Shown here in pieces: positions 1-5,458 of a stretch of DNA of 8,569 bases. The stretch is from assembly GCA_949291975.1 (NCBI GenBank), contig CASEYA010000076.1:1-8569 (forward strand), given 5' to 3'. The stretch's first letter is position 1; the number at the start of each line of letters is the position of its first letter. Made by a program: the position numbers and the translations under genes. The notes under the pieces were generated by a model. It was not told the DNA's origin. It was given only the letters and a program-made list of their open reading frames with translations, and did not search any database. Source of the DNA: an uncultured Christensenella sp. (GTDB lineage: Bacteria > Bacillota > Clostridia > Christensenellales > UBA1242).

Positions 1-205
1 ATGTAAAACTTTAAGTTTTTCAATTTTTAATTAATAAGGTGTGATTTATAAAATTATATAGGCGGTCAATGGAGCAATTTTTATAATATAACCAAGGGCG
101 CTGTAATAGTTTTCGTCAATTTTTAATTGACTGCGGTGTGACGAAAGGTTGTTGCTTTGTAAAAAGTTTAAGCACTGTATTTGCTTTCGTCAATTTCTAA
201 TTGAC
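1..205. repeat. Palindromic repeat block A (left copy, continues off the window edge)
   Basis: The block contains two perfect copies of a 17-nt palindrome, GTCAATTTYTAATTGAC, at 115-131 and 189-205, each preceded by TTTC. A degenerate copy lies at 21-35. A second palindrome, AAAACTTTAAGTTTT, lies at 5-19. Positions 21-131 align without gaps to 8182-8292 in block B, with 87 of 111 positions identical by hand count. The 132-205 part is shorter and more diverged. The 18 bases at 2-19 are identical to 8396-8413, which in block B directly follow a palindrome. The array therefore probably continues to the left of base 1. There is no coding signal and no U-run after the hairpins, so they are not ordinary terminators. 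The family is not one I recognise; a MITE, a REP-like element or a protein-binding array are all possible. Confidence 0.85.
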
Positions 206-1045
206 CCCGTCGTTGTAGTATAGAATGCCCACGGTGTTGCGCCCGCAGTGCGTTCCAACTGTGCAACCTGCACGTGTAATGAGAACCTCTTTGAAAAGTG
301 GCTTGATTTTGTTGTATATCATCTGCACAATTTCATCGTCAAGAGTGGTGTAGGTCAAAAAGCAACGGGTCTTGTCTGGCGTGTTAAACTTGCTTAGAAT
401 ATAGTCTACATATTCCTCCACAACCTTGTCAAACCTGCCACGAGGCTTGTGCTCAACATCCATTTTTCCGTCTTTGAGCGCTATCACTGGCTTTATCTTT
501 AAAAGGTTTGCTCCAAACATTGCAAGACGAGAACATCTTCCGCCTTTGTAAAGATATTTAAGTGTTTCAATCACAAAAGAAGCCTGAACTGCTGGCCTGC
601 GCTCTAGAACTTTTTGATAGATTTCTTCTGCTGAAAGCCCTTTTTCTGCCAACTCACAAGCATAAAGAATCTGCATGCCAATTCCCGTTGAAAGCGAAAG
701 CGAGTCAACAACAAACACCTTGTTGTCAAACTCCTGCGAAGCAATCTGCGCATTTTGATATAGACTGCTTATCTTTGATGAAATGTCAAAGTGAATAATG
801 GCGTCATACCCTTCAAGCTGTTTGCTGAAAAAATCAACAAATTCGGTTGGGTTGGTGGCAGCGGTTTGTGGCAGTTCGCCACTTTGCTCAACCATTGGAA
901 AAAGCTCTTCAAGCGTGATGTTAATTCCGTCAAGATATTCCTTTCCGCCTTGTAGAACTCTAACTGGTAAAATGCCAATGTTATACTTTTTGATTAATTC
1001 TTCACCAAGGTCGCATGTGCTGTCTGATGTGATTTTAATTTTCAT
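197..1045 (-). CDS. DegV family fatty-acid-binding protein
   Basis: The product is 282 aa, the usual size for the DegV family. These are cytosolic two-domain proteins that bind a fatty acid; some act as FakB, presenting the fatty acid to the kinase FakA for phosphorylation and phospholipid synthesis. Visible hallmarks are the N-terminal TSDSTCDL (residues 6-13), LPVRV (26-30), TAATNPTEF (61-69), FDISSKISSLYQNA (86-99), VVDSLSLSTGIG (112-123), LKYLYKGGRCSR (162-173) and a C-terminal GTHCGRNTVGI (264-274) in place of the common H-x-GPG-T-xGI form. The frame stays open for 86 more codons upstream, but family homology begins at MKIKITSDST. AGGAG lies 10 nt before that ATG (complement of 1056-1060). 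The last codons and the TAG stop lie inside the palindrome of repeat block A, so the final G-V-N is partly repeat-derived. The gene is divergent from tex. No fakA is present here, so the FakB role is inferred only from the family. Confidence 0.93.
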   Translation of the reverse strand: MKIKITSDSTCDLGEELIKKYNIGILPVRVLQGGKEYLDGINITLEELFPMVEQSGELPQTAATNPTEFVDFFSKQLEGYDAIIHFDISSKISSLYQNAQIASQEFDNKVFVVDSLSLSTGIGMQILYACELAEKGLSAEEIYQKVLERRPAVQASFVIETLKYLYKGGRCSRLAMFGANLLKIKPVIALKDGKMDVEHKPRGRFDKVVEEYVDYILSKFNTPDKTRCFLTYTTLDDEIVQMIYNKIKPLFKEVLITRAGCTVGTHCGRNTVGILYYNDGVN

Positions 1046-1130
1046 ATTTTTGTTACTCCTTTTTTGTTTGGCTTTTAAAAAAATTTTTAAGTTTGTTTGC
1101 ATAAATTTAAACTTAACTAAAACTTGCAAA

Positions 1131-1176
1131 AATTTTTTGAAAATAAAGTTTGAATAACCTTTATTTTGAAAATATT
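1131..1176 (-). promoter_or_regulatory. Long hairpin in the degV leader
   Basis: Positions 1131-1148 and 1159-1176 are complementary at 16 of 18 positions around a 10-nt loop; the inner 9 bp are perfect (AAAATAAAG with CTTTATTTT). On the degV transcript the 3' arm runs into a short U-stretch. It could be a weak attenuator or a stabilising structure. The stem is very AT-rich, so its strength is uncertain. It matches no riboswitch class that I recognise. Confidence 0.45.
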
Positions 1177-1229
1177 TCTTGAAATGTGCTGTGAGATTTT
1201 TAAATATAGCCTTTTTTTGCAATACATTA

Positions 1230-1258
1230 ATTATAACAAAAAAATTTTTTAATGGCAA
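1230..1258 (-). promoter_or_regulatory. degV promoter (SigA type, extended -10)
   Basis: On the minus strand TTGCCA (1253-1258) is separated by 17 bp from TATAAT (1230-1235), with TGT directly before the -10. Transcription would start near 1223 and give a leader of about 178 nt before the degV ATG, unusually long for this window, where other leaders can be about 15-25 nt. Confidence 0.7.
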
Positions 1259-1274
1259 CTGCTTGAACACAAAA

Positions 1275-1291
1275 GGTGCCTTTTTGGCACC
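1275..1291. promoter_or_regulatory. Palindrome between the divergent degV and tex promoters
   Basis: GGTGCC and GGCACC form a perfect 6-bp inverted repeat around TTTTT. It lies upstream of both -35 boxes (degV at 1253-1258, tex near 1305-1314), a position expected for an operator shared by divergent genes. Read on the minus strand it is followed by TTTT, so it could also act as a weak terminator against antisense transcription from the tex side. Confidence 0.4.
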
Positions 1292-1304
1292 CCTTAGACG
1301 CATT

Positions 1305-1337
1305 TTGCTTGCTTTTTTGCGGAAAATATGCTAAACT
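1305..1337 (+). promoter_or_regulatory. Probable tex promoter
   Basis: Two overlapping readings are possible. One is TTGCTT (1309-1314), 17 bp, then TAAACT (1332-1337) with a TGC extension. The other is TTGCTT (1305-1310), 16 bp, then TATGCT (1327-1332). Both -10 boxes match the consensus at only 4 of 6 positions. Either gives a leader of roughly 20-30 nt before the tex ATG. Confidence 0.45.
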
Positions 1338-1365
1338 TTGAAGAAAAAATAAAAGAAGGTTTTTT

Positions 1366-3705
1366 ATGAATATCACACAAGCACTATCTCAAAAATTTGG
1401 CATCAAAGAAAGTTATGCACAGAACATTATAAATCTTATTGACGAAGGTTGCACCATTCCATTTATTGCAAGATATAGAAAAGAAATGCACGGCGCACAA
1501 GACGACCAAACCCTGCGTGATTTTGCCGATTCGCTTAGCCAACTTCGTAACCTTGAAAAAAGAAAAGAAGAAGTTTTAAAACTTTTGGAAGAACAAGGCA
1601 ACCTTACCGATGAACTTAAAGCATCAATAGATAAGGCAATGACCGTTACCGAGGTTGAGGACATCTATCGTCCGTTCCGCCCAAAAAGAAAAACTCGTGC
1701 ATCTGTTGCAATTGCAAAGGGCTTGCAACCACTTGCTGATTTCATTTTGGCAAACCAAAATCTTGATAACTTGACCGAAGAAGCATCAAAATATATAGAC
1801 AAAGAAAAAGGCGTGGAAACAGTTGAAGAGGCTTTGCAAGGCGCCAGCGATATCATTGCAGAAATTGCCTCGGACGACACCAAAGCAAGACAAGACTTGC
1901 GAGAACTCTTCTTTGAAAAAGCAAAGATTTTTTCTGAGTGGAAAGCAGAGAAAGACGAGCATAAAACCTATGAAACATATAAGGACTTTTCCGAATTTGT
2001 GCGAGAAATTCCATCACACCGCATTCTTGCAATTAATCGTGGCGAAAAGGAAGGCGCACTGAAAGTCTATTTTGCCATGACCCCATCAAACGCAACACTT
2101 TGCATTGAAACCCTTTTAAAAATGTTTGTTAAAAAACCTGCAAAGGTTAAAATTAACATAGCCGAAGTAAAGGAAGAAAAAACGGAAAACACCGAAGAGG
2201 AAAACAAAGATAAAAAGGATAAGAAAAACGAACAGTCTGTTGCTGTTGTTAAACTTATAAACTTAAGCCGTGAATTTGAAAAAACACCAAAAAGCGAACT
2301 TAATGCAACACAGTTTGTTACCGAAGCGGTTACCGACGGCTTTTCCAGACTGCTTGCCCCTTCGCTTGAAACTGAAATTCGTGCCATGCTCACAGACAAG
2401 GCAAACGAGCAGGCAATTAAGATGTTTGAAGTTAATCTTAAACCTCTTCTTATGCAACCACCACTTAAAGATAAAACGGTTATGGCGGTTGACCCAGCCT
2501 ATCGAACAGGTTGTAAAATTGCTGTTGTTGATAAAAACGGCAAGGTTTTAGATAGCGGTGTTGTTTATCCAACTCCACCACAAAACAAAATTGACGAGGC
2601 AATTAAAGATTTAAGCAATCTTATCTATCGCTATAATGTTAACGCAATTGCAATTGGAAATGGAACAGCCAGCAAGGAAGCGGAAATCTTTGTGGCAAAA
2701 CTGATTAAAAGCGTGCAAGTGCCTGTGCAATATGCAGTTGTAAACGAGGCGGGCGCCAGTGTGTATAGTGCAAGCAAGTTGGGTGCAGAGGAATTTCCTG
2801 AGTTTGATGTTTCTATTCGAAGCGCCATCAGCATTGCAAGAAGACTTCAAGACCCACTGGCAGAACTTATTAAAATTGACCCAAAATCAATTGGTGTTGG
2901 GCAATATCAACACGATATGCCACAAAAACGCCTTGGCGAAGTGCTGGAAGGTGTGGTGGAAGATTGTGTTAACAGCGTTGGCGTTGACCTGAACACCGCT
3001 TCTGTTCCTCTTTTGGCACGGGTAAGTGGGCTTAACCTTGCTGTTGCAAAAAATATTGCAAAATATCGTGATAACAGGGGCGGGTTTGCCTCTCGTGAGG
3101 AACTGCATGATGTAGATAAGGTTGGAGAAAAGGTGTTTGAACAATGTGCGGGCTTTTTGCGCATTCCAAATGGCAAAAACATTCTTGATAACACCGCTGT
3201 TCACCCAGAAAGTTATCAGGCAGTTGAAAAGTTGTTAAAGCACTTTGACCTTGACGAACAGTCAATAAAAGACGGTAAACTTAGCCTTCTTGATAAAATG
3301 GTGGAAAAAGAGGGAGTTGAAAAGGTTGCTGAAATCTGCGGTGTTGGTGTTGAAACCTTGCAAGACATCATTGCAGAACTTCAAAAACCTGGGCGTGATA
3401 TTCGAGACAGCTTGCCACCAGTGGAACTTCGTGCCGACCTTTTGAGCATTGAAGACTTAAAAGAAGGCATGGTGCTTGACGGGGTTGTTAGAAATGTTAT
3501 CGACTTTGGTGCTTTTGTGGATATTGGTGTGCATCAAGACGGACTTGTTCACATCTCGCAAATTTGCAATCACTATATCAAACACCCAAGCGAAGAACTC
3601 ACGGTGGGCGACCGTGTGAAAGTGAAAATCATCAGCCTTGACCTTGAAAAAAACAGAATTGGACTTTCTATTAAACAAGCGCAAGAGGAAAACATGGTGG
3701 CATAA
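1366..3705 (+). CDS. tex: Tex-like RNA-binding transcription accessory protein
   Basis: The product is 779 aa and cytosolic. Tex/YhgF proteins bind nucleic acid and act with the transcription machinery; the exact role is still loosely defined. The domain order is typical. A helical N-terminal domain begins IPFIARYRKEMHGAQDDQTL and includes VEDIYRPFRPKRKTRA. A YqgF/RNase H-like domain starts near residue 369 (VMAVDPAYRTGCK) and includes NGTASKEAE (432-440) and VVNEAGASVYSAS. Helix-hairpin-helix repeats follow at about 540-600 (SVPLLARVSGLNLAVAKNIAKYR, split here as two motifs SVPLLARVSGL and AVAKNIAKYR). A C-terminal S1 domain lies at about 698-770 (GMVLDGVVRN, DFGAFVDIG, DGLVHISQ). The ATG is preceded by AGAAGG (1354-1359) with 6-nt spacing. 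An unusual Lys/Glu-rich stretch at about residues 266-291 interrupts the domain before YqgF and makes the protein longer than the ~720 aa I would expect. It is transcribed alone, divergent from degV. Confidence 0.96.
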   Translation: MNITQALSQKFGIKESYAQNIINLIDEGCTIPFIARYRKEMHGAQDDQTLRDFADSLSQLRNLEKRKEEVLKLLEEQGNLTDELKASIDKAMTVTEVEDIYRPFRPKRKTRASVAIAKGLQPLADFILANQNLDNLTEEASKYIDKEKGVETVEEALQGASDIIAEIASDDTKARQDLRELFFEKAKIFSEWKAEKDEHKTYETYKDFSEFVREIPSHRILAINRGEKEGALKVYFAMTPSNATLCIETLLKMFVKKPAKVKINIAEVKEEKTENTEEENKDKKDKKNEQSVAVVKLINLSREFEKTPKSELNATQFVTEAVTDGFSRLLAPSLETEIRAMLTDKANEQAIKMFEVNLKPLLMQPPLKDKTVMAVDPAYRTGCKIAVVDKNGKVLDSGVVYPTPPQNKIDEAIKDLSNLIYRYNVNAIAIGNGTASKEAEIFVAKLIKSVQVPVQYAVVNEAGASVYSASKLGAEEFPEFDVSIRSAISIARRLQDPLAELIKIDPKSIGVGQYQHDMPQKRLGEVLEGVVEDCVNSVGVDLNTASVPLLARVSGLNLAVAKNIAKYRDNRGGFASREELHDVDKVGEKVFEQCAGFLRIPNGKNILDNTAVHPESYQAVEKLLKHFDLDEQSIKDGKLSLLDKMVEKEGVEKVAEICGVGVETLQDIIAELQKPGRDIRDSLPPVELRADLLSIEDLKEGMVLDGVVRNVIDFGAFVDIGVHQDGLVHISQICNHYIKHPSEELTVGDRVKVKIISLDLEKNRIGLSIKQAQEENMVA

Positions 3706-3745
3706 TTTTTGAAAAAATTTTATGTTTTGAAAAATATATTTGATT

Positions 3746-3775
3746 AAAAGACACATTGAAAGATGTGTTTTTTTG
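3746..3775 (+). terminator. Intrinsic terminator of tex
   Basis: The stem ACACATT / GATGTGT closes on a GAAA tetraloop. It is extended outward by a G-T pair and AAAA/TTTT pairs, and the 3' arm runs into T7. It starts 41 nt after the tex stop. The same sequence, interrupted, occurs at 5092-5208. Confidence 0.85.
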
Positions 3776-3852
3776 TTTTGTAAATTTGATGTTAAATAAC
3801 GCTAAAATTTTGTGATAACTAATGTGTGATTTTAAAAATTATTGTTGTGACT

Positions 3853-3871
3853 CTTAAAAGGTTGTTTTAAG
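3853..3871. promoter_or_regulatory. Palindrome upstream of the metallopeptidase promoter
   Basis: CTTAAAA and TTTTAAG form a perfect 7-bp inverted repeat around GGTTG, about 50 bp upstream of the -35 box at 3923. It could be an operator, but an AT-rich palindrome of this size can occur by chance. Confidence 0.25.
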
Positions 3872-3922
3872 AATTTAATTATGTTTGATTTATTGTTGTG
3901 GTTAAAAGTAAAAATGTTGAAA

Positions 3923-3951
3923 TTGACTTTTTGCCCGTTTTGTGATATAAT
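3923..3951 (+). promoter_or_regulatory. Promoter of the HExxH protein gene
   Basis: TTGACT (3923-3928), a 17-bp spacer and TATAAT (3946-3951), with TGA immediately before the -10. Start of transcription near 3958 gives a leader of about 22 nt. This is one of the best promoter matches in the window. Confidence 0.85.
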
Positions 3952-3979
3952 ATATTTGTTATAAGAGGAGTTTTTATCA

Positions 3980-4984
3980 ATGGAAATAAGTGAAAAGTTT
4001 GTTGATGATATGAATGATATTGAAAGCAATCTTGCAGAAATTTTTGGTTTTCAAAGGCGCAAATTAAGAATTGAAAAATATGATGAACAGGCTGAATTTG
4101 ATAGATATATGCAAATACAAATAGAAAAATATAAAAAAGCCTTTCCCAACATCACACAAAAGCAACTTGATGAAATGATAAAGGAAGCCACACCACTTTT
4201 ACAGACTGTTATAAAAGAGGAAGCAAATGGTTTAGAAGGGGCTTTTAACCGTGATTTTCCTGATGAAGTTTTTCTGGCTTGCGATAAATTAGAATCAGAA
4301 ATACACGCAAAAAGAGTCTTAGTGCATGAAAGTTTTCACGCCATGATTTTTGATTATTTAAAAGGCCATTCTGCTGTGCTTAAAACATATGCAAATTCTG
4401 GTTATAACGAAAAATTTTGTAATAATTTGTTAAGGGAAAACAAACTGCGCCCACTGATTAAAAGCGCATTTGCTGAAACTTTTAAAGAGGGTGGTGCAAC
4501 TGTTTATCAGGGCTTTTCTTTTGAGGAAAACTTTGTGATATATAACACCTTGGCATATATGTTAGAGCAAGAATTGAATACATCTACTCCAAATGTATCT
4601 AACATCAGAGGCTTGATTGATGAATACATTTCACAGGTGGTTTTGGTTGTTAGCAAAGAAAAGGCGAATGTAAAAGTGCCATTTAAAGACAAAAAAATCT
4701 TTTTCAGAGATTATATTCTTGCTGTTATGGACGACCTAGAAAACAATCCAGAGAATAAAGATAAATTGAACCTGGTGCAAACTGACTATAAAAGAGAAAA
4801 AATTGAACTTGAAACCGTCCCTTCAAAAATTCCAGATATCATTCCTGTTTTGGTTGATAACCGATTAAAATCTTATAAACTTAAACCAACAAACAAGGTG
4901 GATATGTGCAAACTTGAAAAATTGGATAGTGAGTTTTGCAAGGTTATTGATGAAAACAAAAAGCAAACGGTAAATACTTTTTAG
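3980..4984 (+). CDS. Uncharacterised HExxH protein, putative zinc metallopeptidase
   Basis: The product is 334 aa and I do not recognise a named family. The key feature is VLVHESFHAMIF, with HExxH at residues 116-120 in a hydrophobic helix-like context, as in gluzincin-type zinc peptidases. A possible third metal ligand lies about 46-50 residues on in FAETFKEGGATVYQG (E166 or E170). EGG resembles the NEG/EG sequence that often carries the gluzincin glutamate. The N-terminus is charged and helical, with no signal peptide or membrane segment, so a cytosolic location is likely. The C-terminal third (about 270-334) is Lys-rich with no clear motif. The ATG follows AGAGGAG (3964-3970) with 9-nt spacing. 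The gene stands alone with its own promoter and terminator, so the context gives no substrate. Enzyme activity is inferred from the motif alone. Confidence 0.85.
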   Translation: MEISEKFVDDMNDIESNLAEIFGFQRRKLRIEKYDEQAEFDRYMQIQIEKYKKAFPNITQKQLDEMIKEATPLLQTVIKEEANGLEGAFNRDFPDEVFLACDKLESEIHAKRVLVHESFHAMIFDYLKGHSAVLKTYANSGYNEKFCNNLLRENKLRPLIKSAFAETFKEGGATVYQGFSFEENFVIYNTLAYMLEQELNTSTPNVSNIRGLIDEYISQVVLVVSKEKANVKVPFKDKKIFFRDYILAVMDDLENNPENKDKLNLVQTDYKREKIELETVPSKIPDIIPVLVDNRLKSYKLKPTNKVDMCKLEKLDSEFCKVIDENKKQTVNTF

Positions 4985-5091
4985 GTGTAAAAATGTTTTT
5001 GCAAAGTGATAAAAAACTAAAAGGCACTTGTTTGAAAAATTTAAAAATATTGCCGTGCTGTTGATAAATGTTTATATTTTTTAAAATACAA

Positions 5092-5208
5092 TAAAGACGC
5101 ATTGAAAGTTGATAAATTTTGAAACTAGCAGAATAAAAAAATTATATTTTTTATTTGTAAAACTATTTTTCTAGCTTCAAAATTGCTTAACCAAAGATGT
5201 GTTTTTTT
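5092..5208 (+). terminator. Terminator of the HExxH gene, split by an inserted element
   Basis: The left part, AAAGACGCATTGAAAG (5093-5108), and the right part, ATGTGTTTTTTTG (5197-5209), together reproduce the tex terminator at 3746-3775, differing by one base in the stem arm (G for A, giving a G-T pair). The 88 bases between them fall in the loop. The inserted DNA is itself self-complementary, so the outer stem and T-run could still form and terminate. Confidence 0.65.
5109..5192. mobile_element. MITE-like 84-bp inverted-repeat element
   Basis: The ends are imperfect inverted repeats of about 20 bp (16 of 20 matching). The core AATTTTGAAACTAG (5115-5128) pairs with 5171-5184 at 13 of 14 positions. 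Inside is a second perfect 9-bp hairpin (AATAAAAAA 5132-5140 with 5147-5155). AAAG occurs on both sides (5105-5108 and 5193-5196), as a 4-bp target duplication would. The flanks join to give an intact terminator like that of tex. There is no coding capacity, so it would need a transposase from elsewhere. The family is unknown to me. Confidence 0.6.
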
Positions 5209-5237
5209 GTTTTTGTTTTTGCTATCAAAGAAAATGC

Positions 5238-5266
5238 TTGCGTTTGGGCGTGTTTTGTGATATGAT
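5238..5266 (+). promoter_or_regulatory. glyQS promoter (extended -10)
   Basis: TTGCGT (5238-5243), 17 bp, TATGAT (5261-5266), with TGA before the -10. The 12 bases GTTTTGTGATAT just upstream of and into the -10 are identical to those in the 3923-3951 promoter. Transcription from near 5273 gives a leader of about 185 nt. A nearer weak start (TATCAT at 5421-5426) cannot be excluded. Confidence 0.6.
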
Positions 5267-5304
5267 TTTATCTATCAAAACTTGTGATATTTTATAAAGA
5301 AAAA

Positions 5305-5336
5305 TTTTGCGCTCTAAAAAGTTATTTTGCGCAAAA
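5305..5336 (+). promoter_or_regulatory. Inverted/direct repeat in the glyQS leader
   Basis: TTTTGCGC occurs at 5305-5312 and again at 5325-5332. The second copy is part of a perfect 12-bp palindrome, TTTTGCGCAAAA (5325-5336). The first copy can pair with GCGCAAAA (5329-5336) to form an 8-bp stem with a 16-nt loop. There are thus two mutually exclusive pairings in the leader. No T-run follows, so it is not a simple terminator. It could be a regulator site or a leader switch; the role is unknown. Confidence 0.35.
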
Positions 5337-5458
5337 AATGCTGTAAAATGATAAAATTTCGACATTTTGTTTAAATTTTTAACTGTTTTGTGCAATTTTT
5401 ATCACATTTGGCGTAAAAAATATCATGGTTATAAAAATAAAAATATTAGGTGGAAAAA

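Larger units (their letters stand above)
4985..5458. other. Intergenic region upstream of glyQS (474 bp)
   Basis: In order, the region holds about 105 bp of featureless AT-rich sequence, the split terminator with its inserted element (5092-5208), the glyQS promoter (5238-5266), and a leader of about 185 nt with the TTTTGCGC inverted repeat (5305-5336). I see no small ORF with a good ribosome binding site, and no T-box consensus ahead of the synthetase gene. Confidence 0.6.

Noticed and set aside
115..131. Palindromes of the repeat family as intrinsic terminators for degV
   Set aside because: No T-run follows the hairpin on either strand; on the degV strand the arm is followed by GAAAAC.
21..205. 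CRISPR array, because of palindromic repeats with intervening sequence
   Set aside because: The repeats are short (about 17-21 bp), there are only two or three per block, spacing is irregular (about 74-101 bp), the intervening DNA is homologous between units and not unique, and there are no cas genes.
798..1157. 119-codon plus-strand frame overlapping degV
   Set aside because: It is opposite the conserved degV coding region, and its 3' part is AT-rich leader sequence. No protein features are seen.
1046..1303. N-terminal extension of DegV by 86 residues in the same frame
   Set aside because: The extension is Lys/Phe/Asn-rich translation of AT-rich leader DNA. It overlaps the promoter and hairpin, and the family start with a good ribosome binding site is at 1045.
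5450..5458. GTG start for glycyl-tRNA synthetase
   Set aside because: The GTG is part of the AGGTGG ribosome binding site for the ATG at 5459 and has no good site of its own.
5273..5458. T-box riboswitch for glyQS
   Set aside because: The conserved T-box sequence and specifier-type stem could not be found in the leader.
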